A stretch of 14,192 nucleotides of DNA from RPQJ01 sp963714645. GTDB taxonomy: Bacteria > Pseudomonadota > Gammaproteobacteria > Steroidobacterales > Steroidobacteraceae. The notes under the pieces are model-generated. The model was not told the origin of the DNA and searched no databases. It saw nothing but the letters and a program-made list of their open reading frames with translations. The DNA lies in the NCBI GenBank assembly GCA_963714645.1, contig CAVQQX010000193.1, forward strand, positions 1-14,192, given 5' to 3'. This document shows positions 8,216 to 14,192 of the stretch, in pieces. The translations under genes were made by a program, and so were the position numbers. Each line of letters opens with the position of its first letter. Position 1 is the stretch's first letter.

Positions 8216-8920
8216 TCAACCCTGCCGTGCGCGGTCCACGTTCTCCTGGGTCACGGGCACGATCGTGATCTCGACGCGCCGGTTCTGCGCGCGTCCCTCA
8301 TCGGTCTCGTTGGATGCGACGGGATGCATTTCACCGGCCCCGATCGTGACCATGCGCGTGCGGCCGACGCCGTGGCCCGTCAGGTAGGAGGCGACGCTGT
8401 TCGCCCGGCGTTCGGAGAGCTGCTGGTTGTAGGAGTCGCTGCCGACGCTGTCCGTGTGCCCCGCGACCTCGATGACCGTCTTGTCGTACTCGGCGAGGGT
8501 GCTCGCGACGCGGTCGAGCACCGGGTAGAACTGCGAATTGAGATCCGCGCTGTCAAACGCGAACGTGACGCCGCCCGGTACGTCGAGCGTGATGTTGTCG
8601 CCCTGGCGCACGACGTCGACACCGGTGCCGGCCATCTGCTCCCGCAGCCTGGCCTCCTGCTTGTCCATGTAGTAGCCGACGGCACCGCCCGCGAGCGCGC
8701 CCGCTGCCGCACCGATCATGGCCGCCTCGAACTTGTCGTTACCGCCGGTCAGGAGCCCGATCACGGCACCAGCCGCGGCCCCATAGCCCGCACCCCTGCG
8801 CGTGTTCTCGCGATCGGGACTCTTGGCGATGTCCTGCATCGGGGCGCAGGCGCTGGCGACGACGGCGGTGGCCGCAACGAGCGCGACCAGTGGCGACTTG
8901 CGGGTGATGGTCGAAGGCAT
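8216..8920 (-). CDS. OmpA-domain lipoprotein with glycine-zipper segment (YiaD-like)
   Basis: This 234-residue lipoprotein has a signal peptide ending in the lipobox ASAC with C25. A glycine-zipper region follows (about 45-84, GYGAAAGAVIGLLTGG and GAAAGALAGGAVGYYMD), then an OmpA C-terminal peptidoglycan-binding domain (about 115-225). The residues that hold diaminopimelate in OmpA are present as D157 (GHTDSVG) and R172 (LSERRANSV), 15 residues apart as in E. coli OmpA. A role linking the envelope to peptidoglycan is inferred from the family. The ATG at 8920 has a strong GGAGGG site 7 nt upstream. On the minus strand TTGACA occurs upstream (near 8991-8996) but without a good -10. It shares the bidirectional terminator with rpoH. 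YiaD/LysM-type names are similar in quality; exact orthology is open. Confidence 0.93.
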   Translation of the reverse strand: MPSTITRKSPLVALVAATAVVASACAPMQDIAKSPDRENTRRGAGYGAAAGAVIGLLTGGNDKFEAAMIGAAAGALAGGAVGYYMDKQEARLREQMAGTGVDVVRQGDNITLDVPGGVTFAFDSADLNSQFYPVLDRVASTLAEYDKTVIEVAGHTDSVGSDSYNQQLSERRANSVASYLTGHGVGRTRMVTIGAGEMHPVASNETDEGRAQNRRVEITIVPVTQENVDRARQG

Positions 8921-8999
8921 GAAACGTCCCTCCAGGCTGGAAACGAAAACTGAACGTCCTGCGCCCCGGTCCGTTGACCTGCGGCCTTGATTGTCAAAG

Positions 9000-10304
9000 T
9001 TAGGTTAATACTGGCTCGGTGCTGGCCGCGCGCACGGCGGCCGTGACGGCGTGATGGGTCTCCTTGTTCAGCGGGTCCGGCAGCAACTCGTCCGGGCCGG
9101 CACGACGCGCGAGCGCATGGGCCGCCGCGACGAGCATGCCGTCCGTAAACCGCGGTGCTCCCGCCTCGAGCACGCCCTTGAAGAGGCCCGGGAAGGCGGA
9201 GACGTTGTTGATGCTCTTGCCGTCGGCGGCGAAGACCGCCCCGCGTTCCAGCGCGATCACGGGCTCGATTTCAGCATCGGGATTCGAGAGCGCGAAAATG
9301 ATCTGCCCGGCGCGTACCCATTCCGGCTCGATGAGCCCGCGCACCCCGGTCGTTGCGACCACGATGTCGGCCTGCGCCATGAGTGCGGGCAAAGTGGCCG
9401 ACTCGCCGCCCATCGCCCGGAACCGCTCGACTGCGTCGGCCCGCAGGTCGGATCCGACCAGCCGCTGCACGCCCTGTGCACGGAGCAGGCGTGCAATGCC
9501 CAGGCCCGCGGCGCCCAGCCCGACCTGGCCCACGACCGAATCGGCCAGGTGTCGCCCGACGCGCCGAACCGCATTCAGCAGGCCCGCCAGGGCCACGACC
9601 GCCGTCCCGTGCTGATCGTCGTGGAGGACCGGGATGGACAGGCGGCGGACGAGCTCGGCCTCGATCGCGAAACATTCGGGGGCGGCGATGTCCTCCAGCT
9701 GGATCGCACCGAACGACGGCGCGATGGCGCATACGGTGTCGACGATGCGCCCGGGGTCGTGGCTGTCGATCAGGATCGGCACTGCGGTGATCCCCACCAG
9801 CGAGGCAAACAGGGCCGACTTGCCCTCCATCACCGGCAGGCCCGCGACCGGGCCGATGTTGCCGAGGCCGAGGACGGCCGTGCCGTTGGTCACGACCGCG
9901 ACCGTGTTCTGGCGGTTGGTGTAGAGCGCCGCCTTGGAGGGGTCGTCGCGGATCGCGATGCATACCCGTGCGACCCCCGGCGTATAGATGTCGCGGAGGA
10001 TCTGCTGCGTGTTGATCTGCAGCGAGGGTTCCATGTGGATCTTGCCACCGCGATGGCGGTCGAACACGCGATCGGACTTGCCGACGAACCGGGCATTGGG
10101 GAGGGCGTCGATGCGCGCATAGAAGCCCGGGTTCGCCAGCTCGTCGATTTCGACCGTGATCTCCCAGAGCGTCTTGCCCTGGCCACGCCGCAGCGACTGC
10201 AGGTGCTCGATCACGAGGTGCTCGTCCGCGATCACCGTCAGCACGCTCGCGAGCGCGCCAGGCTTGTGGAAAGTCTCGACCAGCAGGATTTCTGGAATCT
10301 TCAT
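9000..10304 (-). CDS. Malic enzyme (oxaloacetate-decarboxylating) with N-terminal ACT domain
   Basis: This 434-residue enzyme converts malate to pyruvate and CO2 while reducing NAD(P). Residues about 4-75 (EILLVETFHKPGALASVLTVIAD) are an ACT regulatory domain, which usually binds a small ligand such as an amino acid. The malic domain follows: Y107-TPGVA, TNGTAVLGLGNIGP (139-152), VMEGK with K162, metal-binding LED (203-205) and HDDQHGT (228-234). The Rossmann motif VGLGAAGLG is at 261-269, then FALSNPDAE (337-345). The cofactor cannot be decided by eye. The ATG at 10304 starts exactly at the ACT domain; the frame stays open upstream to 10493, but that part is Arg/Cys/Pro-rich and unlike protein. 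The ACT fusion suggests allosteric control. An inverted repeat lies 20 nt upstream of the start. Confidence 0.95.
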   Translation of the reverse strand: MKIPEILLVETFHKPGALASVLTVIADEHLVIEHLQSLRRGQGKTLWEITVEIDELANPGFYARIDALPNARFVGKSDRVFDRHRGGKIHMEPSLQINTQQILRDIYTPGVARVCIAIRDDPSKAALYTNRQNTVAVVTNGTAVLGLGNIGPVAGLPVMEGKSALFASLVGITAVPILIDSHDPGRIVDTVCAIAPSFGAIQLEDIAAPECFAIEAELVRRLSIPVLHDDQHGTAVVALAGLLNAVRRVGRHLADSVVGQVGLGAAGLGIARLLRAQGVQRLVGSDLRADAVERFRAMGGESATLPALMAQADIVVATTGVRGLIEPEWVRAGQIIFALSNPDAEIEPVIALERGAVFAADGKSINNVSAFPGLFKGVLEAGAPRFTDGMLVAAAHALARRAGPDELLPDPLNKETHHAVTAAVRAASTEPVLT

Positions 10305-10323
10305 GCGCGCACGGGGCCCCTCG

Positions 10324-10347
10324 CAGGCTGCATACGATAGCAGCCTG
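10324..10347. promoter_or_regulatory. Perfect 8-bp inverted repeat upstream of the malic enzyme gene
   Basis: CAGGCTGC (10324-10331) and GCAGCCTG (10340-10347) flank ATACGATA. On the minus strand the spacer reads TATCGTAT, a possible -10 element, so the repeat could be an operator on the malic enzyme promoter or a leader hairpin. No matching -35 was found. Confidence 0.45.
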
Positions 10348-10685
10348 TCGTCACGGGTCGTGCCGGGAGAACACGGATGCACGGACGAGCATGCGGTGGG
10401 CTGCCCCGGCACGCAGGCCCTCGGGTCCTGCCGGTGCTCGTCTGCGCGCGCTGCGCAGGCATCGCCGGCTGCTCCGATCCCCAGCGCACGCACGCACCGG
10501 GCGCGCGCCGGTCGGCCGCGGAACGGCGAGGAAGCTCGCGACGGATGCCCGGAAACTCCGGGATCGCGCGCTCGTCGAGCAGGCGGCGGGACGGCTCGCC
10601 GAGGCCGTCACCGTCGCCCAGCAGGCACCTGGCCTCGCCCGGCGCGTCCATGGCATGCCCGGCGGCGAGCCAGCCGCCGGTCGAG

Positions 10686-10691
10686 TAGAAT
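10686..10691 (+). promoter_or_regulatory. Candidate -10 box of the glutaryl-CoA dehydrogenase gene
   Basis: TAGAAT at 10686-10691, 37 nt before the TTG start and followed by CGCCGG. The -35 region is not recognisable. The sequence around it (TAGAATCGCCG) closely matches that at the ftsY promoter (TACAATCGCCG). Confidence 0.45.
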
Positions 10692-10717
10692 CGCCGGTTT
10701 GCAGCCGCACCGCCGCT

Positions 10718-10730
10718 GGAGCCGCCCTTG
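10718..10730 (+). promoter_or_regulatory. Ribosome-binding site that decides the TTG start of gcdH
   Basis: GGAG at 10718-10721 lies 6 nt before the TTG at 10728. The next in-frame ATG is 23 codons in and would remove the first helix of the dehydrogenase, and the ATG at 10738 is out of frame. TTG is therefore the best start. Confidence 0.7.
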
Positions 10731-11903
10731 CCCGCCAATGCCCTGAATCCGCTCGACCTCTACGACGTCCGCTCGGCACTCTCCGACGAAGAACGAATGG
10801 TGCAGGACTCGGTCGCGCGTTTCGTCGACGACTCGGTCCTGCCGATCATCCGTTCGCACTTCGAGGACCACACGTTCCCGCGCGAACTGGTCGACGACCT
10901 CGCGTCGCTCGGCCTGTTCGGCAGCTCGCTCGAGGGCTACGGCTGCGCGGGCATGAACGCGGTGAGCTACGGCTTGATCTGCCAGGAACTCGAGCGTGGC
11001 GACTCCGGCCTGCGCAGCTTCGTCTCCGTGCAGTCCTCGCTCTGCATGTATCCCATCCATGCGTACGGCAGCGAGGAGCAGAAGGAACAGCACCTCCCAC
11101 GCATGGCGCGCGGCGAAGTGATCGGCTGCTTCGGGCTGACCGAGCCGCACGGCGGCTCCGATCCCTCGAACATGCGCACGCACGCGAAGCGTCGTGGCGA
11201 CGACTGGGTGTTGAACGGCGCGAAGATGTGGATCACGAACGCGCCGATCGCCGACCTCTACCTGATCTGGGCGCGGACGGACGAAGGGATTCGCGGATTC
11301 CTCGTGGAAAAAGGTGCCAGGGGCCTCGTAGCGCCGGAGATCGAGAAGAAATTCTCGCTGCGCGCGTCGGTGACCGGCGCGATCTTTCTCGAGGACGTCG
11401 TGGTGCCCGGCTCGGCGATGCTCCCGGGCAGCACCTGCGGCATCAAGGCGCCGCTCTCTTGCCTCACGCAGGCGCGCTACGGCATCGCGTGGGGCGTGAT
11501 CGGCGCGGCGCAGGCGTGCCTGCGCGAAGTGCTCGAGTACACCAAGACGCGCATCCTGTTCGACAAGCCGCTCGCCGCGACGCAGACGATCCAGATCCGG
11601 CTCGCGGAGATGTCGCGCAAGATCACGACGGCACAGCTGCTCTCGCTCCAGCTCGGCCGCCTCAAGGAACAGGGGCGCATGACGCCGTCCCACGTGTCGC
11701 TCGCGAAGTGGAACAACTGTCGCGCGGCGATCGACGTGGCGCGCGACGCCCGCGACATCCTGGGAGGCGCCGGCATCAGCGCGGAGTACGTGCCGATCCG
11801 CCACGCGCTCAATCTCGAGAGCGTGATCACGTACGAAGGCACCGAGACCATCCACCAGCTCACGATCGGGCGCGAGCTGACGGGCCTGAACGCGTTCGGC
11901 TGA
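10728..11903 (+). CDS. gcdH: Glutaryl-CoA dehydrogenase (acyl-CoA dehydrogenase family)
   Basis: This 391-residue flavoenzyme oxidises and decarboxylates glutaryl-CoA to crotonyl-CoA and CO2 in lysine and tryptophan breakdown, passing electrons to electron-transfer flavoprotein. The N-terminal helical domain runs to about 120. GCFGLTEPHGGSDPSNM and NGAKMWITNAPIAD mark the FAD/substrate region. ARYGIAWGVIGAAQAC and LGGAGISAEY mark the C-terminal bundle. E370 in TYEGTETIH is the expected catalytic base. R96-S97 before SVQSSL matches the arginine and serine that bind the glutaryl carboxylate in the human enzyme, favouring glutaryl-CoA over other acyl-CoAs. The usual motif is YEGTHDIH; here it is YEGTETIH. 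The TTG start is supported by GGAG 6 nt upstream. The gene stands alone, divergent from malic enzyme. Confidence 0.92.
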   Translation: MPANALNPLDLYDVRSALSDEERMVQDSVARFVDDSVLPIIRSHFEDHTFPRELVDDLASLGLFGSSLEGYGCAGMNAVSYGLICQELERGDSGLRSFVSVQSSLCMYPIHAYGSEEQKEQHLPRMARGEVIGCFGLTEPHGGSDPSNMRTHAKRRGDDWVLNGAKMWITNAPIADLYLIWARTDEGIRGFLVEKGARGLVAPEIEKKFSLRASVTGAIFLEDVVVPGSAMLPGSTCGIKAPLSCLTQARYGIAWGVIGAAQACLREVLEYTKTRILFDKPLAATQTIQIRLAEMSRKITTAQLLSLQLGRLKEQGRMTPSHVSLAKWNNCRAAIDVARDARDILGGAGISAEYVPIRHALNLESVITYEGTETIHQLTIGRELTGLNAFG

Positions 11904-12060
11904 ACGCCTCCGCCGAGAGTTTCTGGCCCGACGGCTCCCGGCGGCGTCATTCGCCGCCTCGCCCGCGCCTTCGTTCGTCGGCTTTCTTTACGAATTCAAG
12001 GCTCTAGCGCGCCGCGACTCGGCTGCTGCCGCAGTTTCCCGGCGTAACCCCATGAATTAC
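11904..12060. other. gcdH 3' flank without a gene, with one GC hairpin
   Basis: GGCGGCG (11940-11946) and CGCCGCC (11952-11958) form a 7-bp stem with loop TCATT, 37 nt after the gcdH stop. There is no following T run, so it is at most a weak terminator or mRNA-end stabiliser. The rest, including the GAATTC and CTAG stretch near 11992-12007, shows no gene and no clear promoter. Confidence 0.4.
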
Positions 12061-12339
12061 TTAGTGGAAGCTGAGGCTGGCACGCAGCTTGCTACGTATC
12101 ACTCGTCCTTCATTGGTCCCAGAAGAGCAGAAAGCCACGGGGCGAAGGACGGGCAAGCCAGCTCAGAGGGCTTTCCGCCAGGGGATCGGATCGGGTTAGA
12201 GACGGAAGGAACACGACGAACAAGACGGAGCATCTCAATAAAAATGCTGCATCCGGGTCACGCCGAAGAAGAACAACCACAACAAATCAAACCAGTGACC
12301 CGAGAATCGCCACGCCCCGCCCTGCGGGGCTTTTCTTTT
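12061..12339 (+). ncRNA. Candidate structured small RNA ending in an intrinsic terminator
   Basis: No believable protein is encoded here, yet the stretch has many complementary segments and a plus-strand terminator. By hand count GC of 12061-12300 is 132/240, 55%, against about 70% in a sampled ftsY line. Pairs: AAGCTG 12068-12073 with CAGCTT 12085-12090; 12102-12111 with 12144-12153 (10 bp, one G-T); GAAAGCC 12130-12136 with GGCTTTC 12169-12175, which crosses the previous stem (pseudoknot or switch); AGCAT 12229-12233 with ATGCT 12244-12248; CGGGTCAC 12254-12261 with GTGACCCG 12295-12302 around an A/C-rich 33-nt loop. Seven GGA triplets lie between 12066 and 12229. The 5' end and promoter are not identified; it could instead be a long 3' UTR of gcdH. 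No known RNA family was recognised. Confidence 0.5.
12314..12339 (+). terminator. Rho-independent terminator
   Basis: GCCCCGC (12314-12320) and GCGGGGC (12324-12330) pair perfectly around CCT and are followed by TTTTCTTTT. There is no A run on the left side, so it acts only on plus-strand transcription. It lies 410 nt beyond the gcdH stop, which argues for a separate or unusually long plus-strand RNA ending here. Confidence 0.92.
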
Positions 12340-12344
12340 ACAGC

Positions 12345-12602
12345 CTATCGCGCACGCCGACGAATCATTTCGAGTCCCGCGATGCACATGGCGAATCGAC
12401 CGGGCACCGGCAGGTCCAGTGCTCGCCCGACGAACCTCGTGCCGTCAAGCGCCCGGGCGCTGCCTTCGGCGAAGCGCCAGCAGGCCGGCACATAGTGGAG
12501 CAGCAGCCTCCAGAACAATGCCGTCGCGCCGGGCAGCAGGAGTGCCCCGGCGCAGAGCACAGGCACCGCGTGGCGGGCGACGAGGTCGGCCAATGTTTGC
12601 AC
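12345..12602 (-). CDS. Small hypothetical membrane protein
   Basis: An 85-residue frame with protein-like composition starts at GTG 12602 and ends at TGA 12345. Residues about 11-40 (AVPVLCAGALLLPGATALF then WRLLLHYVP) are hydrophobic and could make one or two membrane segments; the C-terminus is basic (RRRAR). No family was recognised. GGGA lies only a few nucleotides before the GTG, so the ribosome-binding spacing is poor and the true start could differ (for example TTG at codon 4). It has no obvious partner; the neighbouring terminator belongs to the opposite strand. It may be a real small gene or a chance open frame in GC-rich DNA. Confidence 0.45.
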   Translation of the reverse strand: MQTLADLVARHAVPVLCAGALLLPGATALFWRLLLHYVPACWRFAEGSARALDGTRFVGRALDLPVPGRFAMCIAGLEMIRRRAR

Positions 12603-12699
12603 TGTCCCATCTTAGTTCGGTGACGCGCGTCTGCCCCGGGCGGGGATTCAGCGGCTCGATGCCCCCACCTGGACGCTGATCGTGGGGTGGCGCGCGCTG

Positions 12700-12705
12700 C
12701 ATAAT
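12700..12705 (+). promoter_or_regulatory. Candidate -10 box of the GFA-family gene
   Basis: CATAAT at 12700-12705, 29 nt before the ATG at 12735. A poor -35 (CTGATC, 12676-12681) lies 18 nt upstream. GAGGA at 12721-12725 is the ribosome-binding site, 9 nt before the ATG. Confidence 0.4.
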
Positions 12706-12734
12706 CGTCGAATTGACGAAGAGGACGTCGCTGT

Positions 12735-13124
12735 ATGCCTGAACCCAAGCATGGAGCCTGCAACTGCGGTCGTGTCCGGTTCAACATCGTGGGCGAACTC
12801 GGCGCCAACGATGCGTGCCACTGCGTCCAGTGCCGGAGGCAGTCGGGTCATTATTTCGCCTCGGCGAACGTGGCGCGCAGCGCCATCACGATCACCGGGG
12901 AAGAGAACCTGACCTGGTACCAGTCCTCGCCGAAGGTCCGTCGCGGGTTCTGCTCGACCTGCGGCGCTTTCCTTTTCTGGGACCCGCCTGAGCGCGACTG
13001 GACCGGCGTTGCGCTGGGCGCAATCGAGAATCCGACGGGCAGCCGCCTCGAGAAGCACATTTTCGTGGCCGAGAAGGGCGACTACTACGACATCGCCGAC
13101 GGGCTCCCGCAGAACCAGCGCTGA
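12735..13124 (+). CDS. GFA / CENP-V domain zinc-binding protein
   Basis: This 129-residue protein belongs to the family named after glutathione-dependent formaldehyde-activating enzyme. The metal-binding cysteines are complete: C9-x-C11 (GACNCGRVRF), C28-H-C30-x-x-C33 (ACHCVQCRRQSGHYF) and C73-x-x-C76 (GFCSTCGAFLFW). The fold is a small beta-rich, zinc-binding domain that fills the whole protein. Most family members have no proven reaction; a glutathione or formaldehyde role should not be assumed from the name. The start is supported by GAGGA 9 nt upstream and by the usual spacing to the first CxC. Its stop lies only 10 nt from the stop of the convergent potassium channel gene, with no terminator seen between them. 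Confidence 0.93.
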   Translation: MPEPKHGACNCGRVRFNIVGELGANDACHCVQCRRQSGHYFASANVARSAITITGEENLTWYQSSPKVRRGFCSTCGAFLFWDPPERDWTGVALGAIENPTGSRLEKHIFVAEKGDYYDIADGLPQNQR

Positions 13125-13134
13125 TCGAGCCCCG

Positions 13135-14175
13135 CTACGCCCGCACCGGGTGGGCATCGATGGCGAGCAACCGGTCGCCCGGTTCGATCCTGAGCGTCGA
13201 GTCGCGCCAGCACTGCAGACGCGCAGTGCCACGGTGAATCTCGACGACGAGCGATTCCCCGACCTCGCGCGTGAGCCGGCCGACCTCGTGCGGGAGCGCC
13301 TCGCGCTCGACGAGCTGGTATTCGCCGCGGTAGGACAGCAGCTCCGACACGAAGTCGACGGTGCCGCGGGTGGTCACCGCGTCGGCCATCAGAAAACCGC
13401 CGAAGCGCGGCGGTGAGACGGTCTCGTCCGCGCCGCCCGACCGCGCGAGCTTGACGTTCTCCGCTTCGCGCAGGCTCGCGATGATGCGTACGCCGCGCGA
13501 GAGTGATCGCGCCGTCAGCACGATGAGTATCGTGGTGTCGTCGCGGCCGACACTGACGATCAGCGCCTGCGCGTCGGCGATGCCGGCCATGCGCAGGATT
13601 TCCTCGCTCGAGCCGTCGCCATGGATGCCGATGAGCCCGCGGTCCGCCGCCTTCGCGACCTCCTCGCGATCGCGGTCGATCACCACGATGCGCTCCGGGT
13701 TCCGGCCTCGCTGCAGCAGCTCCTGCGCGGCGATCGACCCGCTGTGCCCGTAGCCGCACAGCACCACGTGTCCCTTCAGGTCCCGCTGCAGCCGCATCAT
13801 TCGCCACTCCTCGACCAGCCGTTGCAGCACGAGCTGGTATGCCGTGCCCAGGAAGATCAGCCACACGAAGACTCGTACCGGCGTCACGAAGAACGCGTCG
13901 ATGAGCCTGGCCGCATCCGAGACCGGGACGATGTCGCCGTAGCCGACCGTCGTCACGGTGACCATCGTGAAATAGAAGACGTCCGACACGGAGACGTGCC
14001 CGTCGAAGTTGTCGCGCAGGCCGTCGCGGTCGGCCAGGAACACGACGAACACGGACGCGATCAGCGCGAAGACGAGCGCCGAGCGCAGCAGCAGGGTGAT
14101 TTCAGGGGGTGTCGTCGAACGGCGGATGAGGATCGGCAGCGCGTCTTCGCCGCGCTCCGCCCGGACCCGGCGCAT
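13135..14175 (-). CDS. Two-TM potassium channel with RCK (TrkA-N/TrkA-C) regulatory domains
   Basis: This 346-residue inner-membrane protein should form a tetrameric K+ pore. TM1 is about residues 28-49 and the pore helix and selectivity filter are at about 62-81 (TVTTVGYGD; filter TVGYGD 76-81). TM2 is about 94-116. The cytoplasmic RCK domain begins at HVVLCGYGHSGSIAAQELL (136-154) with nucleotide-binding glycines G141-x-G-x-x-G146 and acidic D167 at the end of the second strand (VVIDRD). A TrkA-C-like domain ends the protein (about 265-346, LRIEPGDRLLAID). Ligand gating (for example by nucleotides or Ca2+) is known for relatives but not shown here. ATG 14175 is the only start visible; the frame is open to the window edge, so the N-terminus may extend outside. 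Confidence 0.93.
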   Translation of the reverse strand: MRRVRAERGEDALPILIRRSTTPPEITLLLRSALVFALIASVFVVFLADRDGLRDNFDGHVSVSDVFYFTMVTVTTVGYGDIVPVSDAARLIDAFFVTPVRVFVWLIFLGTAYQLVLQRLVEEWRMMRLQRDLKGHVVLCGYGHSGSIAAQELLQRGRNPERIVVIDRDREEVAKAADRGLIGIHGDGSSEEILRMAGIADAQALIVSVGRDDTTILIVLTARSLSRGVRIIASLREAENVKLARSGGADETVSPPRFGGFLMADAVTTRGTVDFVSELLSYRGEYQLVEREALPHEVGRLTREVGESLVVEIHRGTARLQCWRDSTLRIEPGDRLLAIDAHPVRA

Positions 14176-14192
14176 GGCGCCGCGGATCCATC

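Larger units (their letters stand above)
10305..10727. other. 423-nt region between divergent malic enzyme and glutaryl-CoA dehydrogenase genes
   Basis: No convincing protein gene was found. Open frames exist on both strands because of the high GC. One plus-strand frame from ATG 10377 has a lipoprotein-like start (VLPVLVCARCAGIAGC) but turns into Ser/Arg-rich sequence, so it could be a decayed or frameshifted small lipoprotein gene. A minus-strand frame (ATG 10651 to TGA 10301) overlaps the malic enzyme start as ATGA but has implausible composition in its second half. Structure seen: an inverted repeat at 10324-10347 and a short hairpin CCCGGA/TCCGGG at 10548-10562. The right end carries the gcdH promoter -10. 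Confidence 0.4.

Noticed and set aside
10301..10651. Minus-strand frame whose TGA overlaps the malic enzyme ATG as ATGA
   Set aside because: The overlap resembles a coupled operon, but there is no ribosome-binding site, the second half is Arg/Pro/Cys-rich, and the perfect inverted repeat falls inside it. Kept as unlikely.
10391..12007. 538-codon plus-strand frame overlapping gcdH
   Set aside because: From 10728 on it is the out-of-frame shadow of glutaryl-CoA dehydrogenase and is extremely Arg-rich.
12180..12230. Resemblance of the GGAAGGAAC stretch to the SRP RNA core
   Set aside because: Only the short GGAAGGA string is shared; the surrounding symmetric loop and helix of SRP RNA are absent.
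12052..12495. 147-codon plus-strand open frame starting MNYLVEAEAG
   Set aside because: It reads straight through a strong intrinsic terminator at 12314-12339 and into the antisense of another frame, has no good ribosome-binding site, and has no recognisable domain.

Overview
The window is a chromosomal segment of a high-GC Gram-negative bacterium. Outer-membrane-type lipoproteins, an FtsEX pair, an RpoH heat-shock sigma factor directly after ftsX, and the rsmD/ftsY/ftsE/ftsX/rpoH neighbourhood all point to Gammaproteobacteria. The GC-rich codons and protein sequences suggest the Xanthomonadales/Nevskiales/Steroidobacter side of the class, but the exact lineage cannot be fixed from this sequence. 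Most genes are housekeeping genes. I see no CRISPR array, tRNA, rRNA, insertion sequence or prophage.

Layout. Positions 1-1950, minus strand: rsmD (16S rRNA methyltransferase), coaD (CoA biosynthesis) and radC (cut by the window edge), with rsmD and coaD overlapping by ATGA. Positions 2030-4177, plus strand: a large surface-type lipoprotein lipase/esterase of the VolA/bacterial virulence-factor lipase family, sitting between rsmD and ftsY. Positions 4288-8107, plus strand: ftsY, ftsE, ftsX and rpoH. The first three are tightly coupled. rpoH has its own AT-rich promoter region, including a sigma-E-like site, and ends at a strong bidirectional terminator at 8127-8156.

Positions 8216-8920 and 9000-10304, minus strand: an OmpA-domain lipoprotein with a glycine zipper, preceded by a malic enzyme with an N-terminal ACT domain. 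Positions 10728-11903, plus strand: a glutaryl-CoA dehydrogenase starting at TTG. Between these last two divergent genes lies a 423-nt stretch with an inverted repeat and no convincing gene. Positions 11904-12344 hold no protein gene, but have lower GC, several complementary segments, many GGA motifs and a clear plus-strand intrinsic terminator; this is the best candidate for something undescribed (a structured small RNA). The right end has a small minus-strand membrane protein (12345-12602), a GFA/CENP-V-type zinc protein (12735-13124) and, convergent with it, a two-TM potassium channel with an RCK/TrkA module (13135-14175, minus).

Functional links: ftsY delivers ribosomes to the membrane, ftsE/ftsX form the divisome ABC-type complex that controls cell-wall hydrolysis, and rpoH is the heat-shock sigma factor. 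The metabolic genes on the right look like independent single-gene units.
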